Below, piece after piece: positions 1 to 11,300 of a stretch of 30,605 nt of DNA; the stretch's first letter is position 1; every line of letters begins with the position of its first letter. The stretch covers positions 1 through 30,605 of IMG/VR virus record IMGVR_UViG_3300024351_000062; one strand, given 5' to 3'. This DNA is from a virus. The translations under genes and the position numbers were made by a program. The notes beneath the pieces were generated by a model. It was not told the DNA's origin and did no database searches. It saw only the letters and a list, made by a program, of their open reading frames with translations.

Positions 1-1715
1 ACAGTCAGCGCATTATACATATCCTGCTTACCTAACACTAATCTTCCACGAAGATCCGGCAATCTAAAAGTATTTCCTTTTGGCGATCCTAGCAGCGGAG
101 TAGTACCGTTGTATATGGTTCCTACTACAGCAGCTAAATCTCTATATCTATATTCTTCTACTTCTGATCCGTCGCAGAACAAATAACCTGTTGGACAAAC
201 TGGTCCAGCAAATGCTAATATTGTTCCAATAGGCACGTTAGCATCTCCTAAGAATGTGTCTCTAGTGATTTTTCTTAGACCTTGACCTGCTCTATAAATC
301 AACATTTCGTCGTTGACTTGATAATTTCCTACAGATGCCTTATTAGAAATAATGTCAGATGTTAGTGTAGTTGTAAAGACTTTATTAAGGTTACCTGTAC
401 CGTTAAATGCCACAACGTTACTAGACACGTCACCTTCCAATTTAAAATTAGTAGCCGATCTTAAGCTGGTAGCTGAATTTGAGTTTCCATCGATATTACC
501 ACTAACTGTACCTGTAATTGTATCAGCTACTACATTTCTAGCATAAATGGTAGCATATCTATTAGTCGCTTCACCTATTGTTTCTGATGCTGTACGTGGT
601 TTGATGGATTTTGTTCTAAGTGTACCGTTTTGTATTTCAACATCACCACCTACCCAAATGTTTTTCTTAACTGCCATACCACCCAGTGTCTGTATAGATC
701 CACTGTCAAGATTAGTAGCATCTATTTCAGAACCGTTAGTGATAGTGCCTACTAGATTAAAATCTCCTACAAGATCTAATTGCTTTGTAGGATTAAGATT
801 ATTAATACCTACTCTATTTTCTACCACACGTACAATAGGTGTTCCAACACCAAAAGATCCTGTTCTACTAGGCTGTATGTCTATGCTGGCACCGGGTGTA
901 GCATTATAGATTACAGCATTAGCCGATGTTACACTGATGTTTAAATTACCATTAGCACCAACGTATATACCCGCATCATCTCTAACGTTAAACTGTGCTT
1001 GTACAGTTTGAATAGTATCTGTTCTAACAAAACTTGTAGCCGGAACTATAGTGGTTCCGTATAAAAGACTATCGGCGCTAGTAGCTGTACCAACGAATCT
1101 AGGAGACACAGTAGTACTAGATATATCAGTTCTAGTTGTTAGATTGACACCAGTTTGTATACTGGTAAAGCCCTGTATGGTAACTTTAGGTGTAAAGGTA
1201 TCTTTACTGATGATAGCAACAGGAATATCGTCTGTATACATGACCACAACTGATCTAGGATTGTTGTCAATATCAAATAAACTTTCAACTTGCGGTCCAG
1301 TTTTAGTTCCTGAACTGTATTGAGGTCCCACCAAAACCCAGGATGTACCTGCCCACAGATATAATTGTTGTGTACTGGCGTTTACCCATAGATCACCAAT
1401 AGTAGCACCGGATGGTTCATTGACTGCTGTCTGGATGTTACTAGTTGATTTCCAGCTAATACCATCAAATACAAATAATTTATTGTTACCGGAATCATAC
1501 CAAAGCTGTCCTGTAACAGCTTTAGCTACATCTGGAGCACTATCGCTAGCAAAATTTTCTAATAAGTGTAATAGGTCTTCTGAAATAATCTTGGCGTACC
1601 CGACTTGGTTCCTACCAGGAAAAGACAAGCTAGTATCTTGATTAGTAGTATTATCTTGTACTACCAATGGCTCAGGATGTAGCGTGGAATTTGTGAAATT
1701 TACGTTATATGACAT
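1..1715 (-). CDS. Tail fibre protein with C-terminal phage collar domain (partial, runs off left edge)
   Basis: An open minus-strand frame starts at the ATG complementary to 1713-1715 and stays open to base 1, giving 571 codons without a stop; the 3' end lies outside the window. A GGAG sits 8 nt before the ATG. Residues about 68-90 and 106-126 hold two related blocks (LWYDSGNNKLFVFDG, W72; LWVNASTQQLYLWAG, W110) of a kind common in phage fibres. Residues about 286-314 contain VGINNLNPTKQLDLVGDF, another fibre signature. From about residue 493 the sequence matches the phage tail collar domain: VPIGTILAFAG, then a YLFCDGSE block, then TFRLPDLRGRLVLG, as in T4 gp12 and gp10-type proteins. It is the last gene seen of the baseplate operon, 3 nt after the 215-residue gene, in the position of T4 genes 9-12. 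Probable role: host-contacting fibre attached to the baseplate. Which T4 fibre it replaces is unclear. Confidence 0.9.
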   Translation of the reverse strand, partial: MSYNVNFTNSTLHPEPLVVQDNTTNQDTSLSFPGRNQVGYAKIISEDLLHLLENFASDSAPDVAKAVTGQLWYDSGNNKLFVFDGISWKSTSNIQTAVNEPSGATIGDLWVNASTQQLYLWAGTSWVLVGPQYSSGTKTGPQVESLFDIDNNPRSVVVMYTDDIPVAIISKDTFTPKVTIQGFTSIQTGVNLTTRTDISSTTVSPRFVGTATSADSLLYGTTIVPATSFVRTDTIQTVQAQFNVRDDAGIYVGANGNLNISVTSANAVIYNATPGASIDIQPSRTGSFGVGTPIVRVVENRVGINNLNPTKQLDLVGDFNLVGTITNGSEIDATNLDSGSIQTLGGMAVKKNIWVGGDVEIQNGTLRTKSIKPRTASETIGEATNRYATIYARNVVADTITGTVSGNIDGNSNSATSLRSATNFKLEGDVSSNVVAFNGTGNLNKVFTTTLTSDIISNKASVGNYQVNDEMLIYRAGQGLRKITRDTFLGDANVPIGTILAFAGPVCPTGYLFCDGSEVEEYRYRDLAAVVGTIYNGTTPLLGSPKGNTFRLPDLRGRLVLGKQDMYNALT

Positions 1716-1718
1716 TTA

Positions 1719-2366
1719 TCAAACTCCAGTAAACCCAGTCAAGCTCTGTATCCTTATCGTGTAATCGATCTGGATCAATCTGTTTAAAGATTTCTGAACA
1801 GGATGGAAGACCACGTGTGTTAACAGTTTTCCGGTAGAAGATTTTAATCCTAGTTCATCAAAGACATAATCACCGTTCATGTCTACAGAATTGTCAAATG
1901 CTTCTTGTCCACTAGGCTCTCCGTAATCTAGCAAACATTTGATAACAATATCTGTATATGTTGCTCCACTGACATGGTTAATTTCCATATAATTTCTTGC
2001 TGTATCAGTGTTCAAAGGAGAATTTTGATCTACTACTTTGTTGTATGTCTGATAATACAAGCTGGAATTGATACCATTTGTGTTTGGTGTTAGATAAGTT
2101 ATCAGCCCTGTGCTGTCAACTACTGTGCCACCGTTACCAAAAACCATTTCGGAAATCCAGCCTTGACCCTGATTTGATAGACTGTTAGCAAGAGCAACAC
2201 TCATATTTTCGTAATGGATAGCGTTTGGCTTATCCCTGAACACTTCTCCAGTGCTAGGATCCCAAATTTTTATATGTCCTCTGATGTCAAAACCGCAAAT
2301 TTCGTTGGGTTTTTTATGATTTTGATCTGTTTTATTTTCAGGCATTTTTTCCGATTCCGTGTTCAT
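1719..2366 (-). CDS. Conserved phage structural protein, gp8 position
   Basis: A 215-residue protein without signal peptide or membrane segment. After a polar N-terminus it has the block HIKIWDPSTGEVF followed by NAIHYENMSVALANSLSN (residues about 31-66), and near the C-terminus LLTHVVFHPVQKSLNRLIQI. I recognise both blocks from virion proteins of T4-like phages of aquatic bacteria, but I cannot name a specific T4 orthologue. T4 gp8 is larger (334 residues). It lies between the giant protein and the collar-domain fibre, which suggests a small baseplate-wedge or fibre-connector subunit. The first ATG lies only 4 nt downstream of an AATAAATA promoter-like octamer, so a transcript from it would begin at about this codon. 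Met8 (codon 2343-2345, preceded by GGAAAAA) is a plausible real start. Function is inferred from position only. Confidence 0.75.
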   Translation of the reverse strand: MNTESEKMPENKTDQNHKKPNEICGFDIRGHIKIWDPSTGEVFRDKPNAIHYENMSVALANSLSNQGQGWISEMVFGNGGTVVDSTGLITYLTPNTNGINSSLYYQTYNKVVDQNSPLNTDTARNYMEINHVSGATYTDIVIKCLLDYGEPSGQEAFDNSVDMNGDYVFDELGLKSSTGKLLTHVVFHPVQKSLNRLIQIDYTIRIQSLTGFTGV

Positions 2367-2370
2367 ATGT

Positions 2371-2378
2371 TATTTATT
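2371..2378 (-). promoter_or_regulatory. Putative gp55-type late promoter AATAAATA before the 215-residue gene
   Basis: On the minus strand the octamer AATAAATA overlaps the TAA stop of the giant gene (2377-2379). T4 late promoters need only a TATAAATA-like -10 box, and cyanophage late promoters are described as NATAAATA. The same octamer stands before gp6 and before the gp48-like gene. Transcription would start near 2365, which favours Met8 as the start of the downstream protein. Confidence 0.5.
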
Positions 2379-5300
2379 ATGGCAAATTTGTAGTCTTCTG
2401 CTGTAGGAACGTCACTATCGAAGTTTTGCTATTGCTTAATCCTTCTCCGGTAGTAGCTGAACTGTTACCAACATCATACCATAGCTTGCCGGTTCTCTTA
2501 ACCACTGTGATCCTAGTTGCTGCTTCTACAGCCGAAGTTAATCTTATATATGGCGTTGATCCATCTACAGAAAATTCAGCTTCTACTAGCACATCGCCCG
2601 CAGGGCTATGTGAACCTACAGTTTGATCGTATACGTAGACAGGATCTTTGTTCAATCTGCGTCCAGCCACAAATACTTCGATAGTATCGCATGGTCCGTA
2701 CTCTTCAGGTATACTGTCTACCGGCCATTCTTTCCTGTATCCTGTTCCATCTACAGCAGATTTAGCAGGAATAAAAGTTAATGGCCCAATAAGCAAAGAA
2801 GTTCCGTCTGATACAAAATCTTCTTTTTCTTGAGAATCCTTGTAAGGAATAGCTTCTGTATAACCTGTGATTACTACTTCAGTTCCCGCACTAAACAATG
2901 GCGTTACAGAAGTACCAAACATACCTCTTCTTAATCCCGTTAGACGATTACCATCTATAGCTAGATATTGTATTTTTTCTCCGCCTATAGTCACTATACC
3001 CGGCTGATCAAATTTGGGTACAGGAAGTGCTGTAGCATCTGTCAGTGTCATAGATTCGTCATAGTAATTTAAATTTTCTACCAATTTGATGTTAGACAAT
3101 GAGTATCTGCTGTAATAATTTTTGTTCAACACATCTTTAAATATTTCAAACGATACCGGTTCACGATAAATCATATCAGATCCGCTGATTATTTCCACTA
3201 CATCAGTAGAGGTTGTAATAAATGAAGGATTGAATATAATTTCGTTTCTATTTCTTGATAGATAGTAATCTATATCCTGTGTAGCTCTTTCACCATTTAC
3301 ATATACCCATACATAAGAAACTCCTAAAACAGGTTTTTCTAGAGAATAAGCTAATTCGCCACCTTTAAAGATGTCTCTGGTTAGATCCATCGTAGTATAC
3401 TGTTCAAACCACTTGACGTTTAAAACATCACCTAATTGTAGATTTAAATCTGTCCTAAAAACAATATTGTTATTTTTGATTTCATAGTTGCTATTAGAAT
3501 AATCTTCTATCCTAATAATATCTCCTATGTCATATTTTCCAAACAGAGTCACTGTGTTGTCTTCAGCTGTGAACCCATAATCGATACCAAATATCAATAA
3601 ATTGTCATTTACAAAAACTTTAACTTGGCTATCGATAATATCTCCTGGGTTTCTAAAAGGATCTAAACCTATCTTTATAGAATCGTTACCTGAATAGATT
3701 TCTATAACAGTATCAACAGTGGTTAGTAAGTTACCGTTTCTTTCTACAAGAACGTTACTTGTAGGTGATCCTCCTAGATTGATAAATGATTCTAAAGGAT
3801 ATATTCTTTGTACGATATCAGTTACTGTTATAGTTTGATCATTGACTTTGATCAAAGGAGAATATGATCCCGATTCAGCAGATAGAACAACGATAGAAAT
3901 CTTTCTGTTAACTTCCGGAGGATTACCAAACTCTACTAGAGTTTGATCTAGATCATTTACCTGTCCTTTGCTGTTAACGAATCCGGCATCAACGATCTGT
4001 CCATCAACAGTAGCATAGATAGATCCAGTTTCAAAATATGATGCTCCTGTTAGATAATATCTTGTTAGTCCGTCTGCTATAAATTCTTTATAGTCAAGAA
4101 TTTCTGTACCACCTAACGCCATGGATACAACTTCTATTGTAGAACCAGCAGGTGGTAAAACTCCGACGAATCTAACTTGATTAGTTTCAAAAGATATTGT
4201 ATAATCTAGGCCGTTATCTTTTTTGACTTTATCGACATAAACTGTAACAGATTTTCTCTCAGTTACTTTCTGACCTATTTCATAGAGATCTGTCTGACCG
4301 TCTCCAAAATAAATTCTAGTTAATAGCGCAGGAGCTCCTGCTCTATCAGTATGGAACACTTTGATACTAAGTGTATCTAAAACCTGTCCCGGAACATTTT
4401 CCTCTGGAGCAGGTACTTGTTCTGGACTGATAAATTTTTGTCCGTCTAATACTATCTCAGAAGCAGTTTTACCTGTCGCTGTAGAGTATGCTCCACCTAT
4501 ATTTGTTAGATCCCCGCCAGATATAGCCGTATCGATATTTCTACCTACTAGTGCTACAGTACCATCACTTTCGATCGGTCTGAATATCAGTGTATCATCT
4601 TTATCGATTTGTACTCCCGGAGGAATCGTTACAGCTATAGTAGATCCATCACCAACAAATGTCTGCATCACAGCATGTTCGGGAGCTTCTTTCAAGCCGT
4701 TTATCTGTATCGTGCTTCCATCATAATAGTCAAAGAAAGGATCGTCTAATCTGACAGAATTGTATTCTAATTTCTTTCTTAGATAGATTGTTATTTCTTT
4801 ACCTAGAGGTGGCGGTTCAGGTAGATAGAATGTTCTATTAACACCATCAGCTGCTACATAAAAATCAGTGTTCATGTCGCCGGAGCTGTCCCATCCTTCT
4901 AATCCCCATGGCACAGCATCCCAACCAGCACCTACATCAAACATTGATCCTTGTACTATAACTCCGCCAAAGTCTATGCCGGTGACTAGCTGTGAATAAT
5001 CGCTGATTATTTCGCCATCTATTGTGTTCTTTTCTACACCTAACATACCAGATGTTGGTTGATAATACTTGTCTATCCTATTAAGAGCATCAAGTATTTC
5101 GTCATTCTTTTCGTAATGAACTGTAACTGTAGCACCCTGTGGCGGAGCTGCGTTCAATAATAATTGACCAGTAAGAACTTCCGTTCCAGAAATATTTGTC
5201 TTGAAAATCTTGATCAAATATTGGCTGTTTAACAACTTGGCACCGTCTGTGCCTGCTGCTGTATTAGGATGTTTTAAAAATACAGCAATCTTAGATTTGT

Positions 5301-8300
5301 CTGTAGTGGGTGGATACTTTAGTGTGAAAGTATTTTTAGTACCAGGACATACAAATGATTCTGTTTCTAAGAAATTGTTTCCTAGATTTTTAAACTTCGG
5401 AGTCTTTGAATATCTATCAAACTTGATAGACATATCAAATGTACGAGCTTTAGATTGTCCTATGATGGCTACAGCTTTAGCAGAATTTTCTATCACTGTA
5501 CCAACACCGCCAACTAATGTTACTGTAGGAGCAGAAGTATATCCTGATCCATGCTTGATCATTCTTATATGTGTTACTACGCCGCTAGAAACAAATGCTT
5601 GTGCTTCTGCTCCATTACCACCACCGCCTTCGATGACTACCTTAGGTACGCTGGTATAGTTCTTTCCGCTGTATGTCAATACGATGTCTTTGACTACAAA
5701 AGCATGATTGTCTTTCCAGAATTTCCAAGGGTACTGATCGATTTCCAATCTTGTAGAATCAACAGGAACTATGCTTTGTGAATTAATATCAAAGACTGGA
5801 GGTAAATCAAAATCACTAATCGGTGAAGATGCTAGCTCTTGCCCTAAGTACCTACTGGTATATTTTCTAATTTTGGTTCTATAAGGTTTAACTTCTTCGA
5901 TATATTTCTGATAGCTAGAAAGATTATCGCTCTTATAGTTGATCCTATTGCTAAAATAACCAACGTTGTGTGTTGCGTTCAAGAAACTGGTCTTGAATGC
6001 CCAATCGACATAAAGTTGTTCGCTGAATATGTAATGTATAGAAACAAAGAACAACTTGTTCCATTCGTTACTAAGTTCATCGATGAATATATTTTCTTTT
6101 ACCGCTTTTAGAATATTTCTAAACTCGATAGAGAACGAAGTATCATATTTGTTACTATCATAGCTTTGAGTTAAATCGTATCCTGTAGATTCCGCAGCAG
6201 TATTGTAGAACTTATTAACTATCTGGATAGTTCCATTTTTACGACCAACTAAACGATATTTGTTTTGTAAATCAGTAGCTATCGGATCGACTGTTTCAAA
6301 AACTGCCCAACCGCCAGAACCATATTCATCCACTCTTACTAGATCTCCTATCTCTACAGTCAGACCTGATTCTCTATAAAGTCCAGGAATAGTATATTTG
6401 ATTCTAGAAGTATTGCTAAATCCCGACTTCCAATAGTCGACAGGAATCCAGAATTTAGTGGTATCATATGCTTGTGTTGCTGTCTTATAAAATGTTTCTG
6501 TTTTATCATCCCAACTATAGATAGCCCAATAGCCGTTTGAGTTCACATCGCTTTCGATCAATACAGAAAACGGTCTAACATTTAGTCTAGCATTGATATA
6601 CTTGGTGCCGCTATTTTCAATGATGACACCAGTCACCACGCCTAATTTATTAATAACTGTTTTAATCTTTGCGCCGGTGCCTGACCCATCTATTTCGACA
6701 TAAGGTGGTACTCTATATCCTCGACCACCATCTATAACATCAACAGAAGTTATTTTTCCGTTAGCTATATTAGCTGACAACAAAGCCGGTTTTATTTTAG
6801 CAGTAGCTATAGTAGATAATTCTTTATAGCTGGCAAAAGATTGATCATACAGATTTAAATTAGATTTAGGTAATGGTGCTGTTAAATTTAAATATTCATA
6901 AGAAATAGAATCTGCCAATGGATAACGAGAAAGTATATTGTTAATATAATCTACTGTTATCTGTACCGCTTTATTTCTGTTAATAAACATAGACTGTCTA
7001 GGTCTATTGGCTATTCCGTATTTTGATTTTTCTGGAAGATCTTTATCAGGAACTGATCTACCTAGAATATCTTCACCAACAAGACTGTCGATCCACTTTC
7101 TTTCTATATCTTCAACAGGATATTCATCAGAACCTTCTGTCAACAGAGTATATTCGTTGTGGACTAGATTTATGTTTTTATCAGTTTTATAGAATTGTAT
7201 ATTCAATAAAAATTCATCAGTATTGATAGAACCTTGTAAGTTATACAAAGAAATTTTATCAACATCAGTTATAGCAGCAAACGGAATTCCTGCTGTCGTT
7301 GGATTAGCAATGTAATTTGCTATAACTCCTGCGCTATTTGTTTTAGTAGAATTATTAGGCAGAGTATTTTTGCTTCTTACCCAATAATAGTAAACATTAT
7401 ATAATACTTCGCCGGTTATTGAGTCTAGTTTTTGCTTGTAAGAATAGTTTGAATCATCAGGATACAATGGTGTCCCGCTGATACCTTCTTCAAAACCAGC
7501 AGTAGTGCCAGTCATAGCTGCCCACTCGCTAGGCCTATAAATGGTTTCTACCCATTCGTAAACATCGATGCTAGCACCATATGCTAGTGAACCCCAATTA
7601 GCTGTCTTATAAACAAAATCATTTTGTTCATAATCAAGATACTTTGCGGTAGATGTTCTCCACCATATCTTACCAACATTATCATCCATCCATGCTTGGC
7701 CGGCGTCGATAGCATTATCAACAGTACCAGTAGAATAAACAGCAGGATCATAAGATGTTTTATAATCTATATCTTGATCAGCTATAGAAAGTATCTTTCC
7801 TTTAAATGGATCTATTATATCAAGGTCAGCAATCTTGCGATTATTAACAGCATCGTATATGGCTAGATTTTTTAATTTGTCTATATCTATGCCGTTTGTT
7901 TGCTGCCTAATCACTGTCCAAGGTTTTACTCCTGCTTTCTTAGTAAATTTTTGTATCCTACCAATCCTAGTAGTAGCAAAAGCAGGATCTAATGATAGAT
8001 ATTTTGGTGATCCAACAATGATCGAATCATTGGATGCTGAAAGAGACTTACCAAAGTCTTCATTGGTGTTAAGGCCTTCATCAAATATTTCTGAAAGAAC
8101 AAACTTACCTACATACTTGTCAAACACATAGACTTTACCAGTTTTTCCTTGTGAATCTTTGAAGTTGGTAACAAAACGATCAAATCTAGTATCATTAGCA
8201 TCAAATGTTGTAGTTTTATAACTTTCAGCACCTTCAGCTGAAATAGCTATAGTTTGATTATCAGGAGTGATACAGATATTTGAACCGAATCTTTCGTTAG

Positions 8301-11300
8301 GATCTAGTTGACCGCTATCTAGTTTTTGTATCAGTTTATATGTTCCGTTTTTGTTTTCAAATACGAATGTAGCTCCCTGGTCTACTCCTTTGAAGTTAGA
8401 AGCAGGAGCAGTAACAAACATATTTGTGGATTCAGAACTTAATAGAATCTTGTAACCAAATTGATCGCCTGCGGAGATTTCTGTACTGTCAGTAAGATAA
8501 GAATTAACATTAACAGAATCTATATGTTGAGAAAGTTTATATGTGTTATTGCTATCTCTATCATAGATAAACACCGCACCAGTCCTTGGCTGCTCTTCAG
8601 GATATTCTATAGACCAAATCGAAGGATTACCTTCCGGTATAGTTCCTTTATCAGAATCTGCTGCCAATGTATAGTAGCTGTCGTTTCTCCTAACAGTATC
8701 TCCTTTGAGATATATTTGATAGGATTTCCAGACACCTTTATACGAATCAAATGTCAGGCTATCTGCGTTAGGTGCTCCAATTATTAACTTGCTGCCATCG
8801 GCATTAAAACTTAATGAATATCCATACGATGAACCTATTTTAATATTTTCTACATCATCAGTCGGTTTGATACCAGTTTGTATAGTAGATCCGTCATCTG
8901 GGGTAGCTGCTGTTACTGGCAGCATACCTGTATTCAATGAATCAATAGCTTCCCAATAGACTGTAGAATCACCAGTAATAACTCCGGGAGTTTCTGTGTT
9001 AGGTGATATATCTGATAGAGCTTTGTAATAATTGTTTGTGTGCCAAACAACTGTACCTGCCGGATAGAATTTGGTGCTGTCAAATATTCCAACAAAACCT
9101 TCATCTTGGAAATGCGTCCATTCGATTCCGTTAAATTTATAAAGATATACTCTACCAGTATCGTCTAGAGATCCCGGAGCACCAACTGCCATATAATAAG
9201 TTTCAGGAACAGCACCAATCGAAGTTCCTAAAATCCTAATTTGATCTCCTACATTATAGCGTAAACCTTTAACACCAACGGTAGCTGAATATGAACCTTC
9301 TGCCCTCGTCAATGTAAAGATAGCACCATTACCCGGCTCGCTGATATCTTCACCAACAACATCGTTATATTGTGCTTCGCCGGAAGATGCTATGCCACTC
9401 CAAGAAATTCCTGGTACCGCTGTACCAAAGAAACTAAAATCAGATATAGAAGTATCTGTAGCTGATGTTACAGCATCGACTCTTATAGTTAAATCATTAG
9501 CTGGTGAATATCCGCCTAGTTCAGTTCCGGGAATAGTTATTATTGTACCTGGAGTATAAGTAACTCGCAACCCTGTAGTAATTGCTCTATCTCTCCAAGG
9601 CAGAGCATTTGAAGCAAAATTAGATCCAGTAACTGGTTCCCAGAAATCAGTATCTGTAGGTAAGATAGGATTATGTGTTTCGTAATACTGTTCATCAGGT
9701 GGTGCTATCCCAGTAACTATAGCAGTCACTTTAAAATAGCCTACAGGTAGTACTGGATTATATTGATAATAAACTATATCACCTGGATAATATGTAGTGT
9801 TGATATCCCAGGCACCTCGTTCAATTCTAGTATCTCTAATACAGGCATAGTATCTACCGTTATAACTAACAATGCTTCTTGCTGTATATCCCTGACCACT
9901 GTTTGTCAAATTAACATCAACATACAAATCCCTAAGTTTTGAAATTTGAAATACCGCTTGTTCAGATACGAGATTTGATTCTATACCGGTCACATTATTA
10001 TATGTTTCCGATCCTAAAATTTCACCTAAAGAATTTACTGCGTTGACTGTTACAATAAGATCATTTGTAGGTGTTACTCCACCAAGGCGACTACCAACTA
10101 TCTTGATCCTGTCACCGACCGCGTATCTTGTGCCACCGTTTCTAACTGTTACAACATATCTATTCAATGCTCTGTTGATGTCAAACGAAGCATTAGAACC
10201 GGGTTCGCTGACATCTATACCACTGATGTTTTCAAATATAGCATTATTAAGACCACTGACTCCCGATGCTGTTACTCCGAGGATTCCTCCTTCGGCATCT
10301 ACAGTTGTGACCGTCAATGTAACATCACCACTAGTTCCTTCAATTCCAGCTACTTTAGCTATAGATATACCAGAAGCAAAGTATTCACCGTGTCCCGGGC
10401 GAGGACTTATAATGGTATCTCGTAAAACATATTGTCCTTCGGAATATTCAAAGATATCGATAGCACCTTGATTTCTATAACCTTGATTTATATCATAGAT
10501 AGATTTGCCTAATGGGTTGGCTTTATGAATTACAGCTGGTTCCCAATCTTGAGAATTAAGATTTATCGTACTACCATCACCGTAAATAGATCTAACCGCT
10601 CTCCATAGTTTGCCAGCATAAAGAACAGTGTCGTCTTGCTGATAGGTAGCATTTGGATCAAATGTTTCTCTATAATTACTAGGCACATAAGAAACGTTAG
10701 GTGAGCCTATCATCAACCAGCGACCATCTTCGCTAGTTGTCATTACTGTAGCATAAGAACCCAGATATGTGCTTTGAAGACCAGAATTAGGTACTAATAC
10801 CTGTAACGGTATCAAGCCACCCTGGCCCTGAGAATATACTATAACTGCCGACTCTCTAGTAACATCACCAGAAGTAACAACTGCGCCAGGGTTACCAACA
10901 ATAGTGTTTCCTCTGCTGGCTAGATAGATCACACTGGCTCCTGTACCTGTCGGGAAAGCGATACCGTATTCGGATATCTGTGTAGGATTATATTGTTTCT
11001 GTCTATTCAATACTTGCCAATATCCATCTCCACTATCATCTAACCATATCTTAGATCCTACCGGTAATAAAGCAATTTTCTTAGATGTAAGATAAGATTG
11101 ATCATCAATCCTTACTGTTTCAAATGTAGAGATATAACAGAAACTACTTTGATCTATAACAGGTTCTTTAGTAGTACCTGCTACAGCTATGATAATCGTC
11201 TTAGGATTAACTCCGGCTACCTGATAAAAACCTGTTAGGTTTTCTATGTTAGTCAATCCAATAATATCGCCTACTTTAAAATTGTGTACAATATTAGTGA

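Noticed and set aside
352-1641. Several plus-strand frames of 64-120 codons
   Set aside because: They lie opposite the long minus-strand fibre gene, which has clear fibre and collar motifs; the plus-strand products have no recognisable pattern.
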